64,000 nt of DNA, taken from Flavobacteriaceae bacterium. GTDB taxonomy: Bacteria; Bacteroidota; Bacteroidia; Flavobacteriales; Flavobacteriaceae. The notes under the pieces were generated by a model that was not told where the DNA came from, ran no database searches, and worked only from the letters and a program-made list of their open reading frames with translations. A program made the translations under genes and the position numbers. This document shows, one piece after another, positions 45,201 to 52,243 of the stretch. The DNA lies in contig JABDIV010000090.1 in the NCBI GenBank assembly GCA_013003555.1, forward strand, positions 124,001 through 188,000, given 5' to 3'. The first letter of the stretch is position 1. Each line of letters begins with the position of its first letter.

Positions 45201-45922
45201 ACTGATTCGAAACGACTTGTTTTATAATAGTCTGGAACATCAGCACGATGCGGAGCAAATTGTTCAACTCTTGGACCCTTAATAAAAGCGACATTATCCT
45301 TATAAGCGGAGACTATCGTATTTGGGTTTTGTTTTGACGTCTCCTTTATCAGTTTGAAGAGCGAAGAAGGTTTTTCCTCACCATCAATAATAAAGGTTCC
45401 ATTGAATATTTTGTGGCGACAATGTTCTGAATTGACCTGTGAAAATCCAAACACTTCTGAATCGGTCAGGGGTCTGCCGATGCGCTTTGAAACATTTTCC
45501 AAGTAAACGATCTCTTCATCGTTAAGAGCTAATCCTTCTGAAGCATTGTATGCGGCTATGTCATCGATCGATTTAATTTGATCGGGAATGATATCTATGG
45601 TAAAGGAATGCTGATCAAGTTCGTTGTATTTTTGTGAGATCATCGGATCAAAGTCTGAGAAATCCTTATCGACGGCAGTAAACTCCTCAATTCTAATGAT
45701 TCCCGAAACACCCATATTCTGGGTAATTTCAACAGCATTCGTACTCCAGGGTGTGATCATGGCGGCCCTGGGACCAATAAAAAAAGCATCCAGGGATGCT
45801 TGTTTGATCTGCGGCTGGTTTCCGAATAGCCAGTTTAATTTTTTGACATCTGAATCAGATAAGTCCGCTTTTGTCTGGACAGCGAAAACTTTACTTTTAG
45901 GATTTCCGAAGAAATTAATCAT
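42257..45922 (-). CDS. purL: phosphoribosylformylglycinamidine synthase
   Basis: 1221 residues, the large single-chain form. It has the FGAM synthetase N-terminal region, [12 protein letters not shown] and [25 protein letters not shown] with ATP/metal residues, [23 protein letters not shown], and the second half [16 protein letters not shown]. The C-terminal glutaminase has the nucleophile Cys in [13 protein letters not shown] and the His/Glu of the late region ([20 protein letters not shown]). It catalyses the fourth step of purine synthesis. It stands alone on the minus strand between genes of unrelated function. Confidence 0.95.
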   Translation of the reverse strand: [1221 protein letters not shown]

Positions 45923-46032
45923 TCGAGCAGATTTTTCAATGGATTTTTAAAGATCAAATTTAATTTATTTGAGGAGATTTAAACAGAATAATCGGAGGAT
46001 AATTAAGGAGTTATTCACGGAATAATTCACAA

Positions 46033-46896
46033 TCAAAACAGTTGTTTAATCAATCGAGAAACTGAACCGTAGTACGATAGCCCAAACAAATTCAGATGAA
46101 CCAGTAAATAGTATAATTGATAAAGTCTTATTCGATCTTCATAGCCTGGCGTTGTGGGAAAACAGGCTTCGTATGCATTATAAAATGCGTTTGAAAAACC
46201 ACCAAAAAGCTTCGTCATGGCAATATCGACCTCATGATGACCGAAATAAACTGCCGGATCGATAAGAACGGGCACACCATCCTTTGAAATGAGGTAATTG
46301 CCGCCCCAGAGATCACCGTGCAACAGGCTAGGTTTAACATCATGGCATAAACGATCACAACATTTCATCATTAGCTCAGCGGAAGGGACCTCCTCATGTT
46401 TCATTAACCCTTTTTCAACGGCGAGATGCAATTGAGGCAATAATCTTTTTAGTATATAAAACTCTGACCAACTGTCTTTCCAATCGTTATATTGTTTCAG
46501 ACTGCCGATAAAATTATCATTTTCAAAACCAAATTGATCGGCTGTGATTTGATGTAATTGTGCCAATTGTTTACCCAATCTGGCCATGGATTCATCGCTC
46601 CCTTGATCGGTTTCAATGGCTTCCATTAGGATGTAGAATTGGTTTTCGATTTGGCCAATACCGATAACCTCAGGGGTAGCGATAACATGTGTATCCGAAA
46701 TGGTTTTTAAACCCAGTGCTTCAGCCTCAAACATCAGCCCTGCACTTGAATCTGAATTGAGTTTTAAGAATAAGTTGCCTTTATTAGTAGTAAGTTGAAA
46801 GGCCTGGGAGATATCACCACCTGAAACCGACCGATAGCGCTCCAGATTCAAATTGTATGAATCGCATAATTGTTCGACAACAGTTAAAACATCCAT
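46033..46896 (-). CDS. fructosamine kinase family protein
   Basis: About 287 residues from the ATG at 46896 (MDVLTVVEQL); an upstream TTG would add nine residues but is less likely. It has a protein-kinase-like fold: YRSVSGGDISQAFQL (nucleotide loop), GNLFLKLN with the Lys, FEAEALGLKTI, the catalytic LLHGDLWGGNYL (HxD) and metal-binding VLIDPAVYFGHHEVDIAM. The family phosphorylates ketosamines so that sugar adducts leave protein amines. It follows the endonuclease gene by 31 bases on the same strand. Confidence 0.88.
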   Translation of the reverse strand: MDVLTVVEQLCDSYNLNLERYRSVSGGDISQAFQLTTNKGNLFLKLNSDSSAGLMFEAEALGLKTISDTHVIATPEVIGIGQIENQFYILMEAIETDQGSDESMARLGKQLAQLHQITADQFGFENDNFIGSLKQYNDWKDSWSEFYILKRLLPQLHLAVEKGLMKHEEVPSAELMMKCCDRLCHDVKPSLLHGDLWGGNYLISKDGVPVLIDPAVYFGHHEVDIAMTKLFGGFSNAFYNAYEACFPTTPGYEDRIRLYQLYYLLVHLNLFGLSYYGSVSRLIKQLF

Positions 46897-46927
46897 AAAA
46901 TGTGTTTCAGATCCCTTTGACAAGGAC

Positions 46928-48013
46928 CTATTGCTTAACCAGGCGTCTTGTTGTAGTTACATCTCCAGATTTCATCTCAACCAGGTAGAGTCCCGACGGT
47001 AAATTATCGATACGTACCGAATTCGAATCTGAATTTATGCTGACAGTCGAAACCCGTTGCCCTAGCATACTATAGATTTGAACATCTATTGGCTGGGGAG
47101 AATTAATATAAAAAACATCATCTTTAACGGGGTTGGGATAAATTCTAACCGAATCGCTGATGGCGAATTCGTTAGTTGAAAGGGTGGCCTGCCAGATATC
47201 AAAAATGTACTGTGGGTTATCGATAAAGGGGTTTCGATTATCCTGGTGTCCGAAAATCACATTATTTCTGTCAAGTTCCTTACTGCTAACCGGATCGTTG
47301 ATATGCCAGTTATACAGCATATCGAGCGCCCATTGCTCAAAGACTTTGTCGCTTGATCCGTCAAGCATGCTATCCCCGTCAGTGTCATTGGCCTCCCAAC
47401 TACCGATATCGTCCTGGTATCGAACAGCCAAGTAGAAGAATCCTCTTGCTATGTCCCCTTTAAATTCATTTGCCGGTTCAAAAACATTTCCGGTAGGGCC
47501 TGCCAGGCTGCTCGAGCCGATTTTCGAACCGTTTAGAGAGGTATAAGTCGCCGATGCAACTTCTCCAAAAGCCAGGTTACCGCGTTCACTATTTACTTTT
47601 TTATCCGAGGGAATAACGTGAAAAGGATCGGCAAATATGGGATGATTGCTGTCATCACCAAACCAACTCCTCGGAAATGAATGTTCCCTATTGTATTTAT
47701 CGCATTCGGTATTGCCACCTGTACCACTGTCCTGATCTGTACCAAAAATAAAATCGCAATCGCTATACATATCCCACACAAAACCGTCAGGTCTTACATC
47801 TGAAGTTTGATAGAGCGTCCAAAGGTCACCATAAGTTACCGAGGTGTCATGAAAAGGTTGTCCGTTATTATCATTAACGTCATCGATAATGGTTTCAAGA
47901 GCCGACTTAAGTGTGTAACCACTCAAACCGTTTGCCGAATCGTAATATCCGGCGGGTGGTTGTGCGAATGCAGAGGATGTGATTAAAAGAAGAAAAAGGT
48001 AATAGTACTTCAT
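46928..48013 (-). CDS. secreted endonuclease I family nuclease with T9SS sorting domain
   Basis: 361 residues. It has a signal peptide (YYYLFLLLITSSAFAQ), then an endonuclease I domain (about 20-270) with the catalytic His111 in NREHSFPRSWFGDD, metal-binding DPFHVIPSDKKVNSERGNLAF and NVIFGHQDNRNPFIDNP. The last 75 residues (VRIYPNPVKDDVFYINSPQ, GLYLVEMKSGDVTTTRRLVKQ) form a type A sorting domain, so it is exported by type IX secretion. It probably digests extracellular DNA for phosphate or nutrients. It starts 5 bases after the rRNA methyltransferase stop. Confidence 0.92.
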   Translation of the reverse strand: MKYYYLFLLLITSSAFAQPPAGYYDSANGLSGYTLKSALETIIDDVNDNNGQPFHDTSVTYGDLWTLYQTSDVRPDGFVWDMYSDCDFIFGTDQDSGTGGNTECDKYNREHSFPRSWFGDDSNHPIFADPFHVIPSDKKVNSERGNLAFGEVASATYTSLNGSKIGSSSLAGPTGNVFEPANEFKGDIARGFFYLAVRYQDDIGSWEANDTDGDSMLDGSSDKVFEQWALDMLYNWHINDPVSSKELDRNNVIFGHQDNRNPFIDNPQYIFDIWQATLSTNEFAISDSVRIYPNPVKDDVFYINSPQPIDVQIYSMLGQRVSTVSINSDSNSVRIDNLPSGLYLVEMKSGDVTTTRRLVKQ

Positions 48014-48018
48014 TCAAG

Positions 48019-49233
48019 TTATTTTTTACGTTCCAATTGGGCCATAAAGAACCCGTCATAACCCGATTGATGGGCCAGGATACTTTTCTCTTTCACAAAT
48101 ATAAAGTCTTTTCCCTGCTCAGAGTTTAAAAACTTCTCGATTTGCTCATGATTTTCCGACGGTAAAATAGAACAAGTCGCATAAACCAGTTTTCCGCCTG
48201 GTTTTACCATTCGGGAATAGGACAGCAGGATATCGGCCTGTACTTTTTTTATTCGATTTATAAACTCCAGATCGAGTTTCCATTTCGCATCCGGATTTCG
48301 TCTTAAAACGCCAAGACCTGAACATGGGGCGTCTATAAGAACCCTATCGGCTTTCTGGTATAATTTCTTTATGGGTTTGGTCGATTCGATTACCCTCGTC
48401 TCGATATTATGAACGCCATTCCGCCGGGCACGAATTTTTAATTTTTTTAATTTACTTTCATAAATATCCATGGCGATTATCTGACCTTTATTCTTCATCA
48501 ATGCTGCAAGATGTAAGGACTTACCTCCGGCACCGGCGCAACTGTCAACCACCTTCATGCCAGGTTCAACATCGAGATAATCGGCCACTAACTGAGATGA
48601 AGCATCCTGAACTTCGAAAAGGCCTTTTTTGAAAGCGGAAGTGATGAACACATTAGCTCGTTCCTCAAGTTTTAATGCAGAAGGATAGCCTTGGATGGTT
48701 TCGGTATTTATCCCTTCATTTTCAAGTGTTTTAATCAGTGAGTTTTTGTCGATTTTCAAGGTATTAACTCTTAGGATCACATCGGCAGGTCTATTCTGAG
48801 CGGTTAATTCCTGGTTCCAGACTTTTTCTCCGAGTTCTTCCAATCCCAATTGATCCATCCAATCTGGAATGGATTCACGACTTGCCCTAATTTTTAACAG
48901 CGCATCAAAACGACCCTTTATTTTTCGACTGGGTGTTCCATGAAACTGGTTCCAATCCGGTAAAGGAATCCCTTTCAATACAGCCCATACCGCAAATATT
49001 CGCCAGAGATCTTCCCGGTTAAAGGGTTGCTTTACTTCCGCAATTTCAGAATAAAGTCTTTTATATCGAACGATCTCATACACCGTTTCGGCAATAAAAC
49101 CCCTGTCACGGCTTCCCCATCGTTTATCCCGTTTTAGCAGGCGCTGAACCACCTTATCGGCATAATGACCCTCATTAAAGATTTCAAGAAGGCCATCGAT
49201 AACCGCTAAACAAAGATTTTTATGTAATCGCAT
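48019..49233 (-). CDS. RsmB/NOP-family RNA (cytosine-5) methyltransferase
   Basis: About 404 residues from the ATG at 49233 (MRLHKNLCLAV). An earlier TTG at 49254 is excluded because a TACCTTTG -7 box (49259-49252) lies on it. The N-terminal NusB-like part (DKRWGSRDRGFIAETVYEIVRYKRL) precedes the Rossmann methyltransferase with VVDSCAGAGGKSLHLAALM, the two catalytic-type cysteines in DAPCSGLGVLRRNPDAKW and VYATCSILPSEN. It modifies C5 of a cytosine in rRNA (or tRNA); the exact base is not known. It is the first gene of a minus-strand group with the nuclease and kinase. Confidence 0.9.
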   Translation of the reverse strand: MRLHKNLCLAVIDGLLEIFNEGHYADKVVQRLLKRDKRWGSRDRGFIAETVYEIVRYKRLYSEIAEVKQPFNREDLWRIFAVWAVLKGIPLPDWNQFHGTPSRKIKGRFDALLKIRASRESIPDWMDQLGLEELGEKVWNQELTAQNRPADVILRVNTLKIDKNSLIKTLENEGINTETIQGYPSALKLEERANVFITSAFKKGLFEVQDASSQLVADYLDVEPGMKVVDSCAGAGGKSLHLAALMKNKGQIIAMDIYESKLKKLKIRARRNGVHNIETRVIESTKPIKKLYQKADRVLIDAPCSGLGVLRRNPDAKWKLDLEFINRIKKVQADILLSYSRMVKPGGKLVYATCSILPSENHEQIEKFLNSEQGKDFIFVKEKSILAHQSGYDGFFMAQLERKK

Positions 49234-49251
49234 TTTCTGTATATGAGTTCG

Positions 49252-49259
49252 CAAAGGTA
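49252..49259 (-). promoter_or_regulatory. -7 box of the rRNA methyltransferase gene
   Basis: TACCTTTG on the minus strand, a perfect TAnnTTTG. Transcription would start around 49246, only about 13 bases before the ATG at 49233. Confidence 0.5.
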
Positions 49260-49285
49260 GATTTTATTAATTACATTTATCACCA

Positions 49286-50365
49286 ATGATACGATTGAAA
49301 TATAGCCTCATTTTTTTTATTCTCCTTTTCATTTCATGTCAAACCGACAAAGCATCGGTAAGGCGAATTATTTCAAAAGTTGAGATAAAAACCATTATTC
49401 AAGATAGCAGTCTTAATGTCAGGGCACTTGAAATTTTAAAAAACAATCAAGGCGGTGCTTTTTTAACATCAAATGGCGAACTGGGATCCTTTTTTAAAAT
49501 AGATCTAGAGGATTTGCCGAGACGAAGCAAAGAATTTTTTGTCACCCCGCTTAAGCCTATAATTTACGATAGTATTAAACCAAATTTCAGGGCGTTGGCG
49601 CTTACCGGAAATGGCGGATTTGGGATTAGTATCGGAAATCCGGCCTTGCTTTATGACCTTGCGGAAGACCAGGAAAAACTGGTTTATAAAGAAGAAAATG
49701 AAAAGGTTTTTTATGATTCTATGGAATTTTGGAATGAAACCGAGGGTATTGCTATCGGTGATCCAACGGCGACCTGTATGAGTATTTTGATAACCAGGGA
49801 TGGCGGGAAGATATGGCAAAAGATCGCTTGCGACAAATTACCGGTTGCGAACGATGGTGAGGCAGCATTTGCAGCCAGTGATACCAATATCGCGATTTAT
49901 GGCGAAAAAGCCTGGGTCGCTACAGGAGGTAAGTCAAGCCGGGTCTTGTTTACTTCGGATAAAGGAAATAGCTGGTCAATCTATGACACTCCCATTATTC
50001 AGGGGAAGGAAACAACAGGTATCTATTCAATCGATTTTTATGATGAAAAGGTGGGATTTGCGATAGGTGGGGATTATACAGATCCCGACTCGAATGAAGC
50101 AAATAAAATACGTACGACCGATGGTGGAAAGAATTGGGAAACAATAACTGGCGGACCCGGTTATCGAAGTTGTGTTCAATACATTCCCGGAAGTGAGGGC
50201 AGTGAGCTAGTGGTGGTTGGATTCAAAGGCATTGACTACAGCCAGGATGGAGGTTTGAGTTGGACTCATCTTTCCAATGAAGGCTTCTATACCATTCGCT
50301 TTTTGAATGACAGCACAGCGTTCGCGGCGGGAAAGGGTCGAGTGGCTAAACTGATGTTTAAATAA
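49286..50365 (+). CDS. YCF48/BNR-type beta-propeller lipoprotein
   Basis: 359 residues with a lipoprotein signal (LKYSLIFFILLFISCQT, Cys in LFISC). The mature protein is a propeller of Asp-box repeats: ITRDGGKIWQKI, FTSDKGNSWSIYD, RTTDGGKNWETI and YSQDGGLSWTHLSN. Similar flavobacterial proteins are called oxidoreductases in databases, but the fold resembles photosystem assembly factor YCF48 and sialidase-like propellers; no catalytic residues are evident. It is divergent from the rRNA methyltransferase gene and ends at a bidirectional terminator. Function unknown. Confidence 0.8.
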   Translation: MIRLKYSLIFFILLFISCQTDKASVRRIISKVEIKTIIQDSSLNVRALEILKNNQGGAFLTSNGELGSFFKIDLEDLPRRSKEFFVTPLKPIIYDSIKPNFRALALTGNGGFGISIGNPALLYDLAEDQEKLVYKEENEKVFYDSMEFWNETEGIAIGDPTATCMSILITRDGGKIWQKIACDKLPVANDGEAAFAASDTNIAIYGEKAWVATGGKSSRVLFTSDKGNSWSIYDTPIIQGKETTGIYSIDFYDEKVGFAIGGDYTDPDSNEANKIRTTDGGKNWETITGGPGYRSCVQYIPGSEGSELVVVGFKGIDYSQDGGLSWTHLSNEGFYTIRFLNDSTAFAAGKGRVAKLMFK

Positions 50366-50366
50366 A

Positions 50367-50397
50367 ATAAAAAAGAGGCGCGGAGCCTCTTTTTTTA
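50367..50397. terminator. bidirectional terminator
   Basis: GAGGC, loop GCGGA, GCCTC (50375-50389), extended by A-T pairs, with four A on the left and eight T on the right. It serves the YCF48-like gene on plus and the sigma operon on minus. Confidence 0.85.
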
Positions 50398-50865
50398 TGG
50401 TTTGTTCCTATTGTTACGCCTTTGCATATTCTCCCGTCTTTTTTGGAGCATTTGTAATAGCTTTTTATTGAAGGCATCTTCAGCCGATTTAAGCTGGATG
50501 ATCTTTTGAGGCGGAATAGCACCACCGAGATCTTTAACCAATTGTTTTTTCGCTAAATGCATTTTATCTTCAACAGCCATAAACTGATCCAGGAGTTTTT
50601 GCGCTTCACTATCCGACAGATTTCCTCGACGCATAGCCTGACGTACCTCACGCAGGTCATTTTGGCGCATGTTATTCACCTTTTCTTCAAAACTGTTATA
50701 TATCGGCCAGAATTTTTCTGCTTCTCCCGGAGATAGATTTAATTGTTCCGTAATAAAAGCCACTTTTTGTGCTTTTATCCGTTTTTGCATTTCTCTTTCT
50801 CCCTGTTGTCCCCAGCTTGAAAAGCTCATCATAAGCAGGAGTAGAGATAAAATTATTCGTTTCAT
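50395..50865 (-). CDS. Spy/CpxP-like periplasmic protein of the sigma operon
   Basis: 156 residues with a signal peptide (LSLLLLMMSFSSWGQ). The mature protein is helical and highly charged: KVAFITEQLNLSPGEAEKFWPIYNSF, ending in a basic tail RRENMQRRNNRNKP. The LTxxEAxxFWPIYN-type pattern is shared by Spy/CpxP-like chaperones and by proteins annotated as sensors of ECF-type sigma factors in Bacteroidota. It is the last gene of the sigma/anti-sigma-like operon and probably reports envelope status to it; this role is inferred. Confidence 0.75.
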   Translation of the reverse strand: MKRIILSLLLLMMSFSSWGQQGEREMQKRIKAQKVAFITEQLNLSPGEAEKFWPIYNSFEEKVNNMRQNDLREVRQAMRRGNLSDSEAQKLLDQFMAVEDKMHLAKKQLVKDLGGAIPPQKIIQLKSAEDAFNKKLLQMLQKRRENMQRRNNRNKP

Positions 50866-50876
50866 TGCCCTTGGTA

Positions 50877-51383
50877 TTATTGTTCAATTATGTCTTCTAA
50901 ATCTAAATTTTCTAATAAGTATTCTTCCAGTGATTCTTCGGTTAGATCGGTTTCTTGAATCTCTAATTCTAAGCTTTCAAGGCCGGTTTCACTTAATAAC
51001 GATGCTATTTCATAGGAGCTAAGATCCTGATCAAGAATATAGTCTTCAACTACCTCATAATTCAGCTCGTCGGGGGTTTCACCGTTTCGATCGACAAATA
51101 CGGCAAAAAGAATTAAAATTGCTGCCGCAATACCCGAGACATAGTAGAGATTTCTTCGATTAAATAAAGAAACTACCGGAGTATCAGTTGACTTTATCGT
51201 ATCAAAAACCTGATCTTCTATGGCGTCAAAATAGTTGTCGGGAGCCTTAAATCCGGAATCATTTACAGATTCTTTAATGGCTTCCGTTTTAATTTGACTG
51301 AAAACAGCCTCTTCAACCTGATCAAAATAACCATCAGGGACCTTAAAGCCCGGTTTCTTTATGTTGTTTAATGAATTGTTCAT
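50877..51383 (-). CDS. putative anti-sigma factor, single-pass membrane protein
   Basis: 168 residues from the ATG at 51383; a GTG one codon earlier is possible. The cytoplasmic N-terminus contains two similar segments, KPGFKVPDGYFDQVEEAVFSQIK and SGFKAPDNYFDAIEDQVFDTIK, each about 35 residues, before one membrane helix (VSGIAAAILILFAVFV, about 90-108). The periplasmic part is very acidic and ends in EESLEEYLLENLDLEDIIEQ. No ZAS motif is visible. Its place between an ECF sigma gene and a Spy-like gene suggests an anti-sigma role. That is inferred. Confidence 0.65.
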   Translation of the reverse strand: MNNSLNNIKKPGFKVPDGYFDQVEEAVFSQIKTEAIKESVNDSGFKAPDNYFDAIEDQVFDTIKSTDTPVVSLFNRRNLYYVSGIAAAILILFAVFVDRNGETPDELNYEVVEDYILDQDLSSYEIASLLSETGLESLELEIQETDLTEESLEEYLLENLDLEDIIEQ

Positions 51384-51415
51384 CACACTCTTTGACTTAA
51401 ATTACGATAAAAGGT

Positions 51416-51958
51416 TTAATCGCCTGTTAAATAACGCTCAATTTTTTTCACAGCAAGATGATAGGATGCCTTAAGGGCGCCTTCACTGGTTTCCAGGACA
51501 TCTGAAATATCTTTATACTTCATATCATCAAAATATTTCATGTTAAAAACCAGGCGTTGTTTTTCGGGTAATGTAGCAATGGCATGCTGCAATTTCAACT
51601 GAATTTCATCCCCTTCAAAATATACATCAGCCTTAAGATTTTGAACAGCATTTTGTTGCACTTCTTCGTTTGAAATTTGATGCCGCTTCGCATTTTTATT
51701 GATTTGAGTTATAGCCTCATTGGTAGCAATGCGATACATCCATGAATACAACTTACTGTCTCCTTTAAATTTATCGATGTTTCTATAAACTTTGATAAAT
51801 GTATTTTGGAGAACGTCATCAGTGTCGTCATGCGAAATTACCATCTTACGTATATGCCAATACAAGCGCTCCTTATACTGCGTCATCAATGCTCGAAAGG
51901 CATTATCTCTGGTTTGAGGCGATTTCAGATTCGCGATTAATTCATCGTCGGTTTTCAC
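51416..51958 (-). CDS. ECF-type RNA polymerase sigma factor
   Basis: About 180 residues from GTG at 51958 (VKTDDELIANLK), preceded at some distance by AAGGAAA; a TTG at 51988 would add ten residues. No ATG fits. Region 2 reads YKERLYWHIRKMVISHDDTDDVLQNTFIKVYRNIDKFKGDSKLYSWMYRIATNEAI and region 4 ends with LPEKQRLVFNMKYFDDMKYKDISDVLETSEGALKASYHLAVKKIERYL; positions are about 30-95 and 125-178. It leads the three-gene minus-strand operon. The target regulon is unknown. Confidence 0.88.
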   Translation of the reverse strand: MKTDDELIANLKSPQTRDNAFRALMTQYKERLYWHIRKMVISHDDTDDVLQNTFIKVYRNIDKFKGDSKLYSWMYRIATNEAITQINKNAKRHQISNEEVQQNAVQNLKADVYFEGDEIQLKLQHAIATLPEKQRLVFNMKYFDDMKYKDISDVLETSEGALKASYHLAVKKIERYLTGD

Positions 51959-52084
51959 GCAAATAGTGATTTCCTTATTAGACTGCAATAAAATAGAAAA
52001 GTTTAACGTCTATTTTCATGAAATTTATTAAAAATATTTTAAAATCATAAAATATTGTAATACAGATAGTTAGAATAAAAAACA

Positions 52085-52109
52085 TCGATGAAATGCATGT
52101 TATCATCGA
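52085..52109. repeat. inverted repeat upstream of the sigma operon
   Basis: TCGATGA (52085-52091) and TCATCGA (52103-52109), perfect 7-bp arms with 11 bases between. It lies about 130 bases upstream of the sigma start and just before the candidate small RNA. It could be an operator for either; no protein can be named. Confidence 0.35.
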
Positions 52110-52139
52110 CAAAACGCAATATTTTTTTGGTAATTTGGA

Positions 52140-52243
52140 ATTATTGCAGTAGTTTTACCACGCTTAACCGACGTTGTTACCATTTCCCCAAATGTGGTAA
52201 TATATGGTGAAAGAGGCGGACCCCAATTCGTCTCTTTTTTTTT
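52140..52243 (+). ncRNA. candidate small RNA ending in an intrinsic terminator
   Basis: No plus-strand gene lies between 50865 and 52243, yet a strong plus-strand terminator stands at 52212-52243. Upstream, TACCATTT and AAATGTGGTA (52178-52201) can pair around CCCC with a 2-base bulge. A possible -7-like TAATTTGG is at 52131-52138. A transcript of about 100 bases is therefore plausible. I do not recognise the family, and the 5' end is a guess. Confidence 0.4.
52212..52243 (+). terminator. orphan plus-strand terminator
   Basis: AGAGGCGGA (52212-52220), loop CCCCAA, TTCGTCTCT (52227-52235) with two G-U pairs, then a run of nine T (52235-52243). It overlaps the last codon of the minus-strand ABC gene. 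It does not suit that gene, whose mRNA would read A's here. Confidence 0.7.
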
